Positions 33,776-43,573 are shown, counted from the stretch's first letter. The stretch is 64,000 nucleotides of DNA from Pseudonocardia sp. DSM 110487 (GCF_019468565.1 NZ_CP080521.1:9114001-9178000), one strand, 5' to 3'. Notes: generated from the letters alone by a model not told the origin. Made by a program: numbers and translations.

Positions 33776-35089
33776 TCAGTCGCCGCGCACGGACGCCACC
33801 ACGACGGCGCAGGCCGTCCGCACCGCCTCCGCACCCGCCCGCGTGTGCCGGCAGCCGACGCTGAGCTGCGCGTCGCGGTCGAGCACGACGAACCAGTCGA
33901 CGACCGTGCCGCCCGGCTCCTCCTGCCGGTAGGCGGTGACCGGGTGCCCTGCGAAGTGCGCGTCTGGGTCGTAGCCGGACAGCGCGGAGCCATCCGCGAC
34001 GGCGGCGTCGTACGCGGCACGCAGCTCGGCCCGCGCCCGCTGCGGCTCGGCGGCCGTGTCGTAGCCGAGCGAGGAATGCTCGACCGCGATCAGGTCGCTG
34101 CCCTCGGGCGCGGCCAGCGGGGTGAGCAGCACCCTCCGCCGCTCGGGCAGCCCGCCGGTGTGTTCCCAGCCGGCAGGCACGTCGAGCCGGTAGCCGTACT
34201 GAGCGAGGACACCCACCGGCACGGCGTCGGCCGCGGCCGGGGTCATGAGCCGACCAAGCAGGAGCAGCGCCACGACGGCGGCGACAGCGAGAGTCGCCAG
34301 GAGCGCCACCCGCAGCGGTCGCCGCGGACGGGCCGGCAGCGCGGGCAGGTACGACGCACCCTGGAGCCGTGCCGCTCGCCCGGGAGAGCGGTACCGCTCC
34401 GATGTGTGTTGCAGGGCACCCAGTACCGCGGCCGCCTCCGGGCGGGGAGCCACCTCCGCCTCCGCGATACCCGCCTCGTCCACCAGTTGCGCCAGCAGCG
34501 GGGTGCGGGCCAGCCCGCCGATGAGCAGGACGCGCGGGGCGCCGGCCAGCACCTCCCGCAGCGCGGCCACCGCGGCCGCCAGCGGCTCGGCGAGCAGCGG
34601 CCGCACGGCCGCGGCATCGACCCCACCCGCGGCCGGGAGCAGCGTCAACGCCTCCCGCACCGCCGGGTCGCCTCCCGTGTGCGCGGCCACCAGCCCGTCG
34701 AGGTGCCGTCCGCCCACCTCCGCCGCAGCGACGGCCCGAACCGCGCCGTCCGCGCCCAGCAGGCTGGCCTCCGCCACGGACGCACCGACGTCGAGCACGG
34801 CGGCATCAGCCGGACCTGCGGCCGCGAGCGGAGCGGGCACGGTGCGGACCCGCGCCGCCAGCCCCGCGCAGTCCCGCGCCCACCGCGCAGCGCGCGCGGG
34901 CGGCCAACGCGCGGGGTGGACGAGCACCAGCTCCTCCGGCGCAGGCCCCACGAGCTCGGCGAGCAGCGCGGCGACCCCCGGCCCCGGTGCCGGAAGCTCG
35001 GCGATCAGCCATGGCGGGCCGTCCGCCTCCGCGCCCGCGACCCGGACGAACCCCGCGCCCTCCTGGACGGCGACGCGAACGGGCCGCAC
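33776..35089 (-). CDS. ESX-4 associated protein, Rv3446c family
   Basis: A 437-residue membrane protein of the type VII secretion-associated Rv3446c family. The N-terminal half (about 1-240) has an actin/Hsp70-like layout: AAVLDVGASVAEASLLGADG, AAEVGGRHLDGLVA and RVLLIGGLARTPLLAQLV. A transmembrane helix at about 270-290 (VALLATLAVAAVVALLLLGRL) is followed by an outside domain of about 145 residues (VPAGWEHTG, GGTVVDWFVVLDRDAQLSVGC). It lies between eccC4 and esxU as in mycobacteria. The nucleotide-binding look is inference; no activity is known. The start is GTG, next to a long palindrome. Confidence 0.9.
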   Translation of the reverse strand: MRPVRVAVQEGAGFVRVAGAEADGPPWLIAELPAPGPGVAALLAELVGPAPEELVLVHPARWPPARAARWARDCAGLAARVRTVPAPLAAAGPADAAVLDVGASVAEASLLGADGAVRAVAAAEVGGRHLDGLVAAHTGGDPAVREALTLLPAAGGVDAAAVRPLLAEPLAAAVAALREVLAGAPRVLLIGGLARTPLLAQLVDEAGIAEAEVAPRPEAAAVLGALQHTSERYRSPGRAARLQGASYLPALPARPRRPLRVALLATLAVAAVVALLLLGRLMTPAAADAVPVGVLAQYGYRLDVPAGWEHTGGLPERRRVLLTPLAAPEGSDLIAVEHSSLGYDTAAEPQRARAELRAAYDAAVADGSALSGYDPDAHFAGHPVTAYRQEEPGGTVVDWFVVLDRDAQLSVGCRHTRAGAEAVRTACAVVVASVRGD

Positions 35090-35255
35090 TAGTGCTTCCC
35101 GCCGGAGGTTCGTCGGGGGTATCGGTGGATCCAGCTTCTCGCTGGGCGTGCCGGCGGGCAGCCCTCGTACTGGGCGTACTCGGGCTGTCCGCCGGTGCGT
35201 CCAGCGTGGAGCTGGGCCGCCGAGACCCTTGGCGAACCTCCGGTGGGGAGCACTA
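35090..35255. repeat. 166-bp imperfect palindrome ending in CTAG
   Basis: The whole segment between the Rv3446c-like start and the eccC4 stop folds back on itself. Outer arms TAGTGCTTCCCGCCGGAGG and its inverse (23 bp, two mismatches) begin at 35090 and end at 35255. Inner arms, including CCGGCGGGCAGCCC facing GGGCTGTCCGCCGG, continue to a small loop near 35170. The right end contains the TAG stop of eccC4. Confidence 0.7.
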
Positions 35256-38200
35256 GGCGTCCTCGTCCGGCGGCAGCCACGCGAGCTGGACGCGGCGGGG
35301 GTTCCGGCGCCGGTCGACCAGCACCCCGCGCCCCGGCGGCTCGGACGCGGGCTTGGCGGTGCCGATCAGGGCGCCCTCGTCGGAGCTGCCGTTCATGACG
35401 AGGCCGGGGGCGGTGAGCTCGCGCAACCGTCCGAGCACGGGGTCGTAGAGGGCACGGGCCGCGCCTCCCGACCGCCGGGCGACGACGAGGTGGAGCCCGA
35501 CGTCCTTGGCCTGCGCGAGGAACTCCACGAGCGGCAGCAGCGGGTTCGCCGCGGCGCCGCCGGGCGCGACCAAGTCGTAGTCGTCGACGAGGACGTACAC
35601 CTCGGGCCCGCTCCACCAGCTGCGTTCCCGCAGCTCCCGCGGCGTGACGTCCGGGCCGGGCAGCCGCCTGCGCAGCGAGCCTGCCACCTCGCGGGCCGCC
35701 GTCGCCGTGGCGTCGGGCGTGCTGCTGTAGCTGATCAGGTGGGAGTCGGGGACCGCGCCGAGGAGGGTGCGCCGGTGGTCGACCAGCACGATCCGCGCCT
35801 CCTCCGGCGGGAACGCCGTGACGACGCCGTGCGCGATCAGCCGCAGCAGCGTGGTCTTGCCGCTCTCCGCGTCGGCGAAGCACAGCAGGTGGGGGTCGGC
35901 TGCGGGGTCGAGCACGACCCGGGCGAGCCGTTCCTCGTCCACTCCGAGCGGGATCCCCGCGGCTCCGGGCGGCAGCCGGTCGAGGTCGATGCGTTCGGGG
36001 AGCAGCCGCACCGGGGCGAAGCCATGGCCCGGCCAGCCACCCGCGATCTCGGCCACGAGCGAAGGGAGGTCGGCGGCGGAACGATGGGGCGCGGCGACCA
36101 CGGCGGGGGCGCCGTCGGCCGCGAGCCCGTGTCCGGGGCGGGCCGGCACGCCCGCGGCCCTGCGCCGGTCGACCTCGGACTCGGCCGCCTCCCCGAGCCG
36201 CAGCTCGATCCGCCCGCCAACCAGGTCCTTCAGCGCGGGCCGCAGCTCGCTCCAGCGGGTGGCGGACAGCGCGATGTGCAGCCCGTAGGACAGGCCCTGC
36301 GCGGCCAGCGGTGGCAGCCGCGACTCCAGGTCGTCGAACTCGCCCCGCAGGACGAGGTACCCGTCGATGACGAGCAGGACGTCGGTGGCCGGTTCGTCGG
36401 GGAACGCGCCGGTGGCCCGACGGGCCCTGAACTCCTCGACGGAGCCGATCCCGTGCTCGCGGAAGAGCTGTTCCCGCCGCGCGAGCACGGCCGCGAACTC
36501 GGCGACGACCCGACGCACGAGGTCCGGCTGCTGCCGGTCGGCCACCGTGCCGACGTGCGGGAGCCCGGCGAGGGCCGCCAGCGCGCCGCCGCCGAAGTCG
36601 AGCACGTGCACGCCGAGCTCGTCGGGCGTGCTGGTGAGCGCGAGCCCGAGCACGGTGGTGGCGAGCGCGGAGGATTTCCCGCTGCGCGGGGCACCGACGA
36701 CGGCGAGGTGCCCGGATCCGCCTGCCAGGTCGACGACCAGCGGGTCGCGGCGCTGCTGGTAGGGCCGGTCGACGAGCCCGACGGCCACCTGCAGCGGCCC
36801 GCCCGCGAGCGCGAGCACATCGTCGATCGGCGGTGGGTCGCCCAGCGGGGGCAGCCAGACCTGGTGGGCGGGCGGGCCGGTGCCTGCCATCGCCGCGATG
36901 ACGGTGTCGAAGACGCTCGGCCCGTCGGCGGTGTCCTCGTCGGGCGGCGGGGCGTCGGGCACTCGCACCGGCGCGACCTGGAACGGATGCGCGCGGGGCC
37001 GCTGCGGCGCCGGGCCGGCCGAGCGCGGCGCCGTGTCCGGCCCTGACACGTACGCCGAGCGGAACCGGACGAGCTCGCCGGTGCCGGTGGCGAGGAACGC
37101 CGATCCGGGCGCGGACGGGAGCTGGTGCGCGTCGGGCACGCCGAGGACGGCCCTCGACTCCGCGGCGGAGAACGTGCGCAGCGCGATCCGGTAGGACAGG
37201 TGCGACTCGAGCCCGCGCAGCCGCCCCTCGTCGAGGCGCTGAGAGGCCAGCAGCAGGTGCAGCCCGAGCGAGCGCCCGAGCCTGCCGATCGTGACGAGCA
37301 GGTCGATCAGCTCAGGGCGCTGCGCGAGCAGCTCGGAGAACTCGTCGACCACGACGAACAGGGCAGGCAGCGGCGGCAGGTCGGCGCCCGCGCGCCGGGC
37401 CGCCGCGTACTCGGTGACCCCGACGAGGTTGCCCGCCGCCCGCAGCAGCTCCTGCCTGCGGGTGATCTCGCCCGCGAGCGCGTCGGCCATCCGGTCGACG
37501 AGGCCGATCTCGTCGGCGAGGTTCGTGATCACGGCGGAGACGTGCGGGAGGCCGGAGAGCCCGAGGAAGGTGGCGCCGCCCTTGAAGTCGACGAGGACGA
37601 GGTTCAGCTCCTCCGAGGAGTGTGCGGCCGCAAGGCCGAGCACGAGCGTGCGCAGCAGCTCGCTCTTGCCCGAACCGGTGGCGCCGACGCACAGCCCGTG
37701 CGGCCCGCTGCCGCCCAGCGCCGCCTCCTTGAGGTCGAGGGTGACCGCGCCGCCGCTCTCGTCGAGGCCGATCGGCACGCGCAGCCGGTCGGCCTCCGAG
37801 CGCGCCCAGCGGTCCCGCAGCGCGGCGATCCCGGCCGGACCGGGCGCGAGGCCGAGCAGCGCGCGCAGCCCGGCGGGCGCAGCGGGGGCCGGGTCGCCCG
37901 CGATCGTGACGTCCGCCGCGCGGTGGCGCGCCAGCCTGCGGGCGAGCGCGCCGGCCTCCGCGACGGTCAGGGTGTCCGGGCGTCCGAGCACGGCCTGCTG
38001 CTCGTCGCCACCGCCGCGGAGCAGGAAGTCCGGGGTGACCTGCAGCCGCACCACCGACGGCGCGGGGCGCCGTCCCGTGGGCGCCCCGACGCGCAGCACG
38101 GTGACGCCCGCGACTCCGGCCCACGCCCCGGGGCCCTCGGCGACATCGTCGACCACCACCAGCAGGTGCGGCTCGGCGATGCCGGGGCCGGGGGCGCGAC

Positions 38201-39089
38201 CGGCGAGCTCGGCGAGCCACCAGTGCCGCACGTCGTCGGCGTCCGCGGTGATCATCCGCAGCGGGCCGATGGCGTCGTGCCGGCGCGGGTGGCCTGCGTG
38301 CGGCAGCCACTTCACCCACTCCCACTCGTGCGCGAGCGAGGGCGGCGCCACCACGGCGAGCAGCGCGTCGGCGGGCGCGTGCCAGAGCGCGTACTGCACG
38401 ACGACGGCGCGGGCCAGCGCACGCACCCGGTCGATCCCCGCGCCACCCGCCGGTTCCAGCCACACCATGCCGCTCGCCCGCAGCGAGAGCGCCACCGGAA
38501 GGTCCGGCACGACCGCGTGGCTCAGCAGGAAGCGGCGCAGCGCGAGCGCGGTGACCGGTTCGAGGCCGTCGACCGGCCCGGTCTGCGGCGGCACGAGCCG
38601 GGTGGCGATGCGCTGGGCGCCCCTGCCGACGCGGACGTGGGCGAAGTCGGGGTCGGCTGGCCTGCGCTCCCACATCCGGCCCGCCCGCAACACCGCGGGC
38701 CACGCGGACGGTTCCGGGTGCGACCACTCCAGCGCCGCGCGCTGCTCGGCAGCGATTCCCCGCACCCGTTCCCTGAGCACGGACAGGTACCGCAGGTAGT
38801 CGCGGCGGTCCTCGTCGATGCCGGCCGCGCGATTGCCACCGCCACGACCGCTGCCGGTGAGCAGCATGCCGAGCGAGGAGATCGCGAACATGCCGCCGAA
38901 GAGCCACGACGTCGGTTCGCGCACCCCGAGCACGGCGATGAAGGCCACCGAGCCGACCAGCATGACCAGCGGCAGCATCCGCTGCAGCACCCCGGCGGGA
39001 ACCATCCGCTCTGGCTCGGGCGGCGGCTCGAGCGTGAGCTCACCGCCCGGCATTCGGGGCGGTGCCGGGCGCGCTCTACGGGTGCTCAT
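35253..39089 (-). CDS. eccC4: ESX-4 secretion ATPase EccC4 (EccCa-EccCb fusion)
   Basis: A 1278-residue FtsK/SpoIIIE-type membrane ATPase that drives type VII secretion. Two N-terminal transmembrane helices (about 35-75: LPLVMLVGSVAFIAVLG and WLFGGMFAISSLGMLL) precede three ATPase domains. Walker A motifs are GATGSGKSELLRTL (about 470), GAPRSGKSSALAT (about 800) and ADAESGKTTLLRLI (about 1075). The first domain has a full Walker B region (FVVVDEFSELL), consistent with it being the main motor. The gene is divergent from eccD4 and has esxT/esxU downstream. Its stop codon lies in the 166-bp palindrome. Confidence 0.96.
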   Translation of the reverse strand: MSTRRARPAPPRMPGGELTLEPPPEPERMVPAGVLQRMLPLVMLVGSVAFIAVLGVREPTSWLFGGMFAISSLGMLLTGSGRGGGNRAAGIDEDRRDYLRYLSVLRERVRGIAAEQRAALEWSHPEPSAWPAVLRAGRMWERRPADPDFAHVRVGRGAQRIATRLVPPQTGPVDGLEPVTALALRRFLLSHAVVPDLPVALSLRASGMVWLEPAGGAGIDRVRALARAVVVQYALWHAPADALLAVVAPPSLAHEWEWVKWLPHAGHPRRHDAIGPLRMITADADDVRHWWLAELAGRAPGPGIAEPHLLVVVDDVAEGPGAWAGVAGVTVLRVGAPTGRRPAPSVVRLQVTPDFLLRGGGDEQQAVLGRPDTLTVAEAGALARRLARHRAADVTIAGDPAPAAPAGLRALLGLAPGPAGIAALRDRWARSEADRLRVPIGLDESGGAVTLDLKEAALGGSGPHGLCVGATGSGKSELLRTLVLGLAAAHSSEELNLVLVDFKGGATFLGLSGLPHVSAVITNLADEIGLVDRMADALAGEITRRQELLRAAGNLVGVTEYAAARRAGADLPPLPALFVVVDEFSELLAQRPELIDLLVTIGRLGRSLGLHLLLASQRLDEGRLRGLESHLSYRIALRTFSAAESRAVLGVPDAHQLPSAPGSAFLATGTGELVRFRSAYVSGPDTAPRSAGPAPQRPRAHPFQVAPVRVPDAPPPDEDTADGPSVFDTVIAAMAGTGPPAHQVWLPPLGDPPPIDDVLALAGGPLQVAVGLVDRPYQQRRDPLVVDLAGGSGHLAVVGAPRSGKSSALATTVLGLALTSTPDELGVHVLDFGGGALAALAGLPHVGTVADRQQPDLVRRVVAEFAAVLARREQLFREHGIGSVEEFRARRATGAFPDEPATDVLLVIDGYLVLRGEFDDLESRLPPLAAQGLSYGLHIALSATRWSELRPALKDLVGGRIELRLGEAAESEVDRRRAAGVPARPGHGLAADGAPAVVAAPHRSAADLPSLVAEIAGGWPGHGFAPVRLLPERIDLDRLPPGAAGIPLGVDEERLARVVLDPAADPHLLCFADAESGKTTLLRLIAHGVVTAFPPEEARIVLVDHRRTLLGAVPDSHLISYSSTPDATATAAREVAGSLRRRLPGPDVTPRELRERSWWSGPEVYVLVDDYDLVAPGGAAANPLLPLVEFLAQAKDVGLHLVVARRSGGAARALYDPVLGRLRELTAPGLVMNGSSDEGALIGTAKPASEPPGRGVLVDRRRNPRRVQLAWLPPDEDA

Positions 39090-39205
39090 GTCGGGACTCC
39101 ACGAGTTCTGCGAAACGGCCCCGCAGGGCAGGGAGCGCTGCGATGCTAGGCAGCCGACGGGCCGCGCCGGGGCCGTTTGGGAGAACTCGTCCGCAGGGGA
39201 CCACG

Positions 39206-40588
39206 ATGCTCACCGCAGGTCAGGAGGCGGCGTACCGCGCGCCGTACTGCCGCGTCACGGTGCTCGCGCCGCGGGCGACCGTCGACGTCGCGCTGCCCGC
39301 CGACGTGCCGGTCGCCGAGCTCGTCCCGATGATGCTCGACCTGGTCGGAGAGCCCGTGTTCGGCGTGCGGCCGGTTCCGTGGCGGCTCACGGGCGCCGCG
39401 GGTGCGCCGCTCCCGCCCGGGGCCTCGCTCGCCGAGCTGGGCGTGCCCGACGGCGAGCTGCTGCGGCTCGGGCCGGACATCCCACCACCACCCCCGCCGG
39501 TGTTCGACGACCCCGTCGACGCGCTCGCCTCCGGCGCGGGCGGCCCGATGAGTGACGACCGGCGGTTCGCGGCAGCGGCTGCGCTGGCGGTGGCTGCGGC
39601 CGCCGCCGCACTGCTCGCGGTGGGCTCCGCCGACACCGCGGTGGTGCGGGCGGTGGTCGCCACGCTCGCGGCAGCCGCGGCGGTCGGGCTCGCGGCGCGG
39701 TCGGCGCGTGTGGAGCCGGAAGCCCACACCCACCTCGCCGGGCACACCGCGGCACTCGCGGCCGTGCCGTTCGCCGCCGCGGCCGGCTGGGCGGCGCTGA
39801 CCGGGACCTCCCCCGCGGCGCAGATGCTGCTCGCGTCGGCAGCTGCCGGCACCGTGGCGGCCGTCGCCCAGGTCGCGCTCAGGGTGGTGGCACCGGCGCT
39901 CGTCGCCGTCGTGGTGGCCGCCGTGCCCGTTGGGCTGGGCTCCCTCACGGTGTTGCGGTTCGAGAGCCCGCCATCGTCGGTCGCGGCCGCGGTGGGTGCG
40001 CTCGCCGTCGTCGTCGGGCCGATGCTGCCGCGCATCGCGCTCCGCATGTCCGGGCTGCCCCGTCCGGTGGTGCCCGCCGACAGCTCCGAGCTCATCGCCG
40101 CCGACCGCGGTCCCGACATCCTCCCGCCCGACGAGTTCGCTGAGCGCTCCGACCTCGCACGGGGCTACCTCGCCGGGCTCGCCGGCGGGTGCGCCACCGT
40201 GGCCGTCGCGGGGGCGCTCCCGGCCGCGGCCGCGGGCGGATGGGCCGGGCCAGCGCTGGCCTGCGTGATCGTCGCGGTCCTCGCCCTGCGGGCCCGCGGT
40301 CTCGCCGACCCCGCCCCGTCGCGCACGCTGCTCGGCTGCGCGGCCGTCGGCCTCGCCGGGCTCGCGATCCTCACGGCCGCCCGTCCCGAGCCGCTGCCCC
40401 GGCTGATCGCGATCGGGGTCCTGCTCGCGGTGGCCGGGCTGGGCCTCGTCGCCATCGGCCGCGGCAGCGCCACCGGATCCCCGGTGTCGCGGCGGGCGAT
40501 CGACCTGCTCGACGTGGTGCTCATCGCCGCCGCCGTGCCGCTCGCGCTCGCCGCGATGGACCTGTTCCGGCTCGTCCGCGGGCTGTGA
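39206..40588 (+). CDS. eccD4: ESX-4 membrane channel protein EccD4
   Basis: A 460-residue protein with an N-terminal ubiquitin-like domain (about 10-95: YCRVTVLAPRATVDVALPADVPVAELVPMML) followed by about eleven transmembrane helices rich in Ala and Val from residue 115 to the end. It forms the membrane vestibule of the ESX complex. The ATG at 39206 follows GGGGA. It is divergent from eccC4 across a 116-bp promoter region and seven bases before mycP4. Confidence 0.93.
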   Translation: MLTAGQEAAYRAPYCRVTVLAPRATVDVALPADVPVAELVPMMLDLVGEPVFGVRPVPWRLTGAAGAPLPPGASLAELGVPDGELLRLGPDIPPPPPPVFDDPVDALASGAGGPMSDDRRFAAAAALAVAAAAAALLAVGSADTAVVRAVVATLAAAAAVGLAARSARVEPEAHTHLAGHTAALAAVPFAAAAGWAALTGTSPAAQMLLASAAAGTVAAVAQVALRVVAPALVAVVVAAVPVGLGSLTVLRFESPPSSVAAAVGALAVVVGPMLPRIALRMSGLPRPVVPADSSELIAADRGPDILPPDEFAERSDLARGYLAGLAGGCATVAVAGALPAAAAGGWAGPALACVIVAVLALRARGLADPAPSRTLLGCAAVGLAGLAILTAARPEPLPRLIAIGVLLAVAGLGLVAIGRGSATGSPVSRRAIDLLDVVLIAAAVPLALAAMDLFRLVRGL

Positions 40589-40595
40589 GCAGGAG

Positions 40596-42029
40596 ATGAT
40601 CATTCCGAGATCCCGGTCCGCGCCCCGTACTGGACGATCCGGCGCATCGGGCGGCGATCATTGGCGCTCGCGCGCCGGGATCGGTATGGCGGCAGCTGCC
40701 CTCGTCGGGATCGCCCCGGTCGTCGCGGCGCCGGACGTGCCCGGCGTGGCCGCCCCGATCGCACTCGCTTCCGTCGCCCAGCCCGGCCCCACCGCCGATC
40801 CCTCACCGCCCGCACCGCCGTTCGTCACCGTGACGCCGCCCCGCGGCCTGCGGCCGGGCCCCGCACCGGGCATTCGCGCGACCGCCCGCTGCGCGCCGCC
40901 GCGCGCCGACGCACCGGACGTCCCGTCGGGCCCTGGCAGCGTCGCCGCGCGGCTGCGGCTCGCCGACGTGCACCAGCTCGCCACCGGGCGCGGCCAGGTG
41001 ATCGCCGTGATCGACACCGGGATCGCACCTCACCCACTGCTCGGCTCCCGGCTGCGCGGCGGCGGTGACTACCTCACCGGAGGCGACGGCCTCGACGACT
41101 GCGACGGCCACGGCACGGCGGTCGCGGGGCTGCTCGCCGGCGGGCCCGTCCGCGGCGAGCGCAGCGATACCCCCGTCGGGATCGCCCCGCAGGCACAGCT
41201 GCTCGCGATCCGGCAGTCCAGTCCCTCGTTCGACGTGCCCGCGCCGGGCGGCGGACGCCGCGGCGCGGGCGACACCGCAACCCTCGCCGAGGCGGTGGTG
41301 CTCGCCGTCCGCTCGGGCGCCGACGTCGTCAACATCTCCGAGGCCGTCTGCCTGCCAGCCGCCCGCGCCGCCGCGGCGGGTGCGGCACTGCAAGCGGCGT
41401 TGCGCTCCGCCGCGGCGGCGGACGTCGTGGTGGTCGCCGCCGCCGGGAACATCGGCTCCGGCTCCTGCGCCAGCGAGCAGGGCCAGGTCGCCTTGCCCGG
41501 CTGGTACGACGCCGACGTGCTGACGGTCGGCGCGGTCGGCCCCGACGACACGCCTGCCCCGTTCACGATGCCCGGACCGTGGGTCGACGTGGCGGCACCC
41601 GGCGCGGCCCTTCGGTCGCTCGCGGTGGGCGGCGGCACCACCGGCGGCCTGGACGGCACCAGCTTCGCGGCGCCGTGGGTTGCGGGGCTCGCCGCGCTGG
41701 TCCGCGAGCGGTTCCCCGAGCTCACGGCGGCCGAGGTCGTCGACCGCATCCTGGCTACCGCCCGCAGGGCGCCCGCCGGCACCGACGCGCTGGGGTACGG
41801 CGTGGTGGACCCGGTCGCCGCGCTCACGGCCCTGCCGGCGCGCCTCACCCCCGCCCCGGAAGGGGTCACGAACGCCGCCGCGCTGGTGGCCGATCTCCCC
41901 GGCGCCCAGCCGGTCCGCCAGGAGCGCCCCACCCCGGACCCGCCACTGGACCTGCTGGCAGCGGCCGTTCTCCTCACCGCGGCAGGCGTCTCGGTAGCGG
42001 TGCTCCGCCGCCGCCCGAGGCGCGACTGA
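40596..42029 (+). CDS. mycP4: Mycosin serine protease MycP4
   Basis: A 477-residue subtilisin-like protease anchored on the outer face of the membrane, stabilising and processing the ESX machine. An N-terminal hydrophobic signal lies at about 29-48. Catalytic Asp is in QVIAVIDTGIAP (about 139), His in DGHGTAVAGLL (about 170) and Ser in LDGTSFAAPWVAG (about 355). A C-terminal membrane helix LLAAAVLLTAAGVSVAVL precedes the RRRPRRD tail. Two Cys pairs (RCAPP, DDCDG; AVCLP, GSCASEQ) fit the mycosin disulphides. It is likely co-transcribed with eccD4. Confidence 0.95.
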   Translation: MIIPRSRSAPRTGRSGASGGDHWRSRAGIGMAAAALVGIAPVVAAPDVPGVAAPIALASVAQPGPTADPSPPAPPFVTVTPPRGLRPGPAPGIRATARCAPPRADAPDVPSGPGSVAARLRLADVHQLATGRGQVIAVIDTGIAPHPLLGSRLRGGGDYLTGGDGLDDCDGHGTAVAGLLAGGPVRGERSDTPVGIAPQAQLLAIRQSSPSFDVPAPGGGRRGAGDTATLAEAVVLAVRSGADVVNISEAVCLPAARAAAAGAALQAALRSAAAADVVVVAAAGNIGSGSCASEQGQVALPGWYDADVLTVGAVGPDDTPAPFTMPGPWVDVAAPGAALRSLAVGGGTTGGLDGTSFAAPWVAGLAALVRERFPELTAAEVVDRILATARRAPAGTDALGYGVVDPVAALTALPARLTPAPEGVTNAAALVADLPGAQPVRQERPTPDPPLDLLAAAVLLTAAGVSVAVLRRRPRRD

Positions 42030-42047
42030 TCAGGCCGCTTTCCACCC

Positions 42048-42134
42048 TCCGGTGGTCGAGTAGCGCTGGCCCGCCAGGGCCGGCCCTACTCGACCACCGG
42101 AGAACAGGGGCGCCGGTCCTACTCGACCACCGGG
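42048..42134. repeat. REP-like hairpin plus extra half-copy between mycP4 and eccB4
   Basis: CTCCGGTGGTCGAGTAG (42048-42064) faces its exact inverse at 42087-42103, and a further copy of CCTACTCGACCACCGG follows at 42119-42134. The unit shares its core with 13781-13830. It separates convergent genes and probably terminates both. Confidence 0.8.
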
Positions 42135-42136
42135 GG

Positions 42137-43573
42137 CTACGGGGCCGGCAGCACGTCCACGACCTGCCCGGCCGCGGCCAGGTCGAGGGCCGGGCCGGTC
42201 GGCAGCAGACGCAGGACGGCCTCGGGGGCGGGTGCGGCGGCCGTGACGCCCAACGCCGCAGCCGTGGCCTCGTCGGCAACGGCGTGGGCCACCCCGCTGC
42301 CGGAGACGATCCACAGCGGGCCGGCCGCCGGATCACGGCCGGGGCCGGTGCCGCGGACGGGCCCGCCCGGCCCGACGGCCACCGCGTCGACCCGGTCGCC
42401 GGGCCCGTCGGCCTGCGCGAGCCGGACCTGTCCCGGGCCAGGGAGGGGCAGCGCCGGGCCCGACCAGACGCCGCCGACCGGGTCGCCACCGGCGGCCCAC
42501 GTCCAGCAGAGGACCGGTGCTTCTGCGGCCTCCGTCAGCCGCGGGGCGACCTCCGGCCATCCGGCGACCGGCAACTCGTCGACGACGGTGGCGCCGGCCA
42601 GCTCCGCGGCCCCGACCGGCCGCGGTTCGCGCACCCCCGACGCCGCCACCAGCAGCTCCGCCAGCACCGCCGGCACGTCCTGCACCCCGCCCGCGACCAC
42701 GACGTAGTGCTGCGGATCGCCGCCGGGTGGGCGCGCGACGAGCACGTCGCCGATCCGGCCGGGCAGTCCGTCCGGCGCCCGCCGGCCGCGCCCCGGCACT
42801 GCCGGGTTGACCAGCGGCGGTCCCTCGGGCAGCAGCGACAGCAGGGCTGGCGCCACCGCCCGCGGCACCCGCCCGGTGATCCCGAGCGCGGCGGCGAGCC
42901 GCCCGTCCTCCGCGTCGACGCGGTGCCGCCTGCCTGCCGTGACGAGCCATGTGGTGCCGTCCGCGTCGAGCAGCACGCCTGCCTCGGCCGGGCCCGCCGC
43001 GAGTGGCGGGGCACCACCGATCACCGTGGTGCCCACGAGCGCGCCGTCGGACGTCACGGAGTCGCAGACGGCCCAGTTCGGCAGCACCGATGGACCGTCC
43101 GGCCGCACGGCCAGCGCGCCGGGGACGGCCGCGGCCGGCGTGCGCGGCGCACCGTCGAGCATGGCGTCCGGCACCGGGACGGGGGTGGCGGTGGCCGGGT
43201 CGACGCCGGTGCTCCCGCCGGCCCGCAGAGCGGCGAGCACGAGCCTGGCCGCGGGCAGGTTGGCCACCGGCACGAGCCGGTCGGGGCCGTGGGCCACCGC
43301 GTACATGGCGCCGGAGCCCGCGCCGACCACCACGGACTGGCGCGTCCAGTCCGGACGTGGCGACACCGCGGCGAACACGGCGGCACCGCACAGGCCCAGC
43401 AGCCCGAGTACGACGCCGACCAGCGCCGCACGCCGCTGGGACCGGATCTGCTCGTGCAGCGGCACCGGGTCGCCACGCACCAGCGCCGCCTCGAGCCGCC
43501 GCAGGCCGAACCGGTAGGCGTCGGCCTGATCACGGGTGGCCGGTGCCGGCACGGCGGTCGCTCGGCGGGACAC
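42137..43573 (-). CDS. eccB4: ESX-4 core component EccB4
   Basis: A 478-residue bitopic membrane protein. A cytoplasmic start (RDQADAYRFGLRRLEAALVRGDPVPLHEQIRSQRRAAL is the family signature) is followed by one transmembrane helix (about 50-70, GVVLGLLGLCGAAVFAAV) and a large extracytoplasmic domain with EccB repeats (GAMYAVAHGPDRLVPVANLPAARLVL). It completes the ESX-4 set with EccC, EccD and MycP; as in other ESX-4 loci no eccE is present. It is convergent with mycP4. Confidence 0.95.
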   Translation of the reverse strand: MSRRATAVPAPATRDQADAYRFGLRRLEAALVRGDPVPLHEQIRSQRRAALVGVVLGLLGLCGAAVFAAVSPRPDWTRQSVVVGAGSGAMYAVAHGPDRLVPVANLPAARLVLAALRAGGSTGVDPATATPVPVPDAMLDGAPRTPAAAVPGALAVRPDGPSVLPNWAVCDSVTSDGALVGTTVIGGAPPLAAGPAEAGVLLDADGTTWLVTAGRRHRVDAEDGRLAAALGITGRVPRAVAPALLSLLPEGPPLVNPAVPGRGRRAPDGLPGRIGDVLVARPPGGDPQHYVVVAGGVQDVPAVLAELLVAASGVREPRPVGAAELAGATVVDELPVAGWPEVAPRLTEAAEAPVLCWTWAAGGDPVGGVWSGPALPLPGPGQVRLAQADGPGDRVDAVAVGPGGPVRGTGPGRDPAAGPLWIVSGSGVAHAVADEATAAALGVTAAAPAPEAVLRLLPTGPALDLAAAGQVVDVLPAP

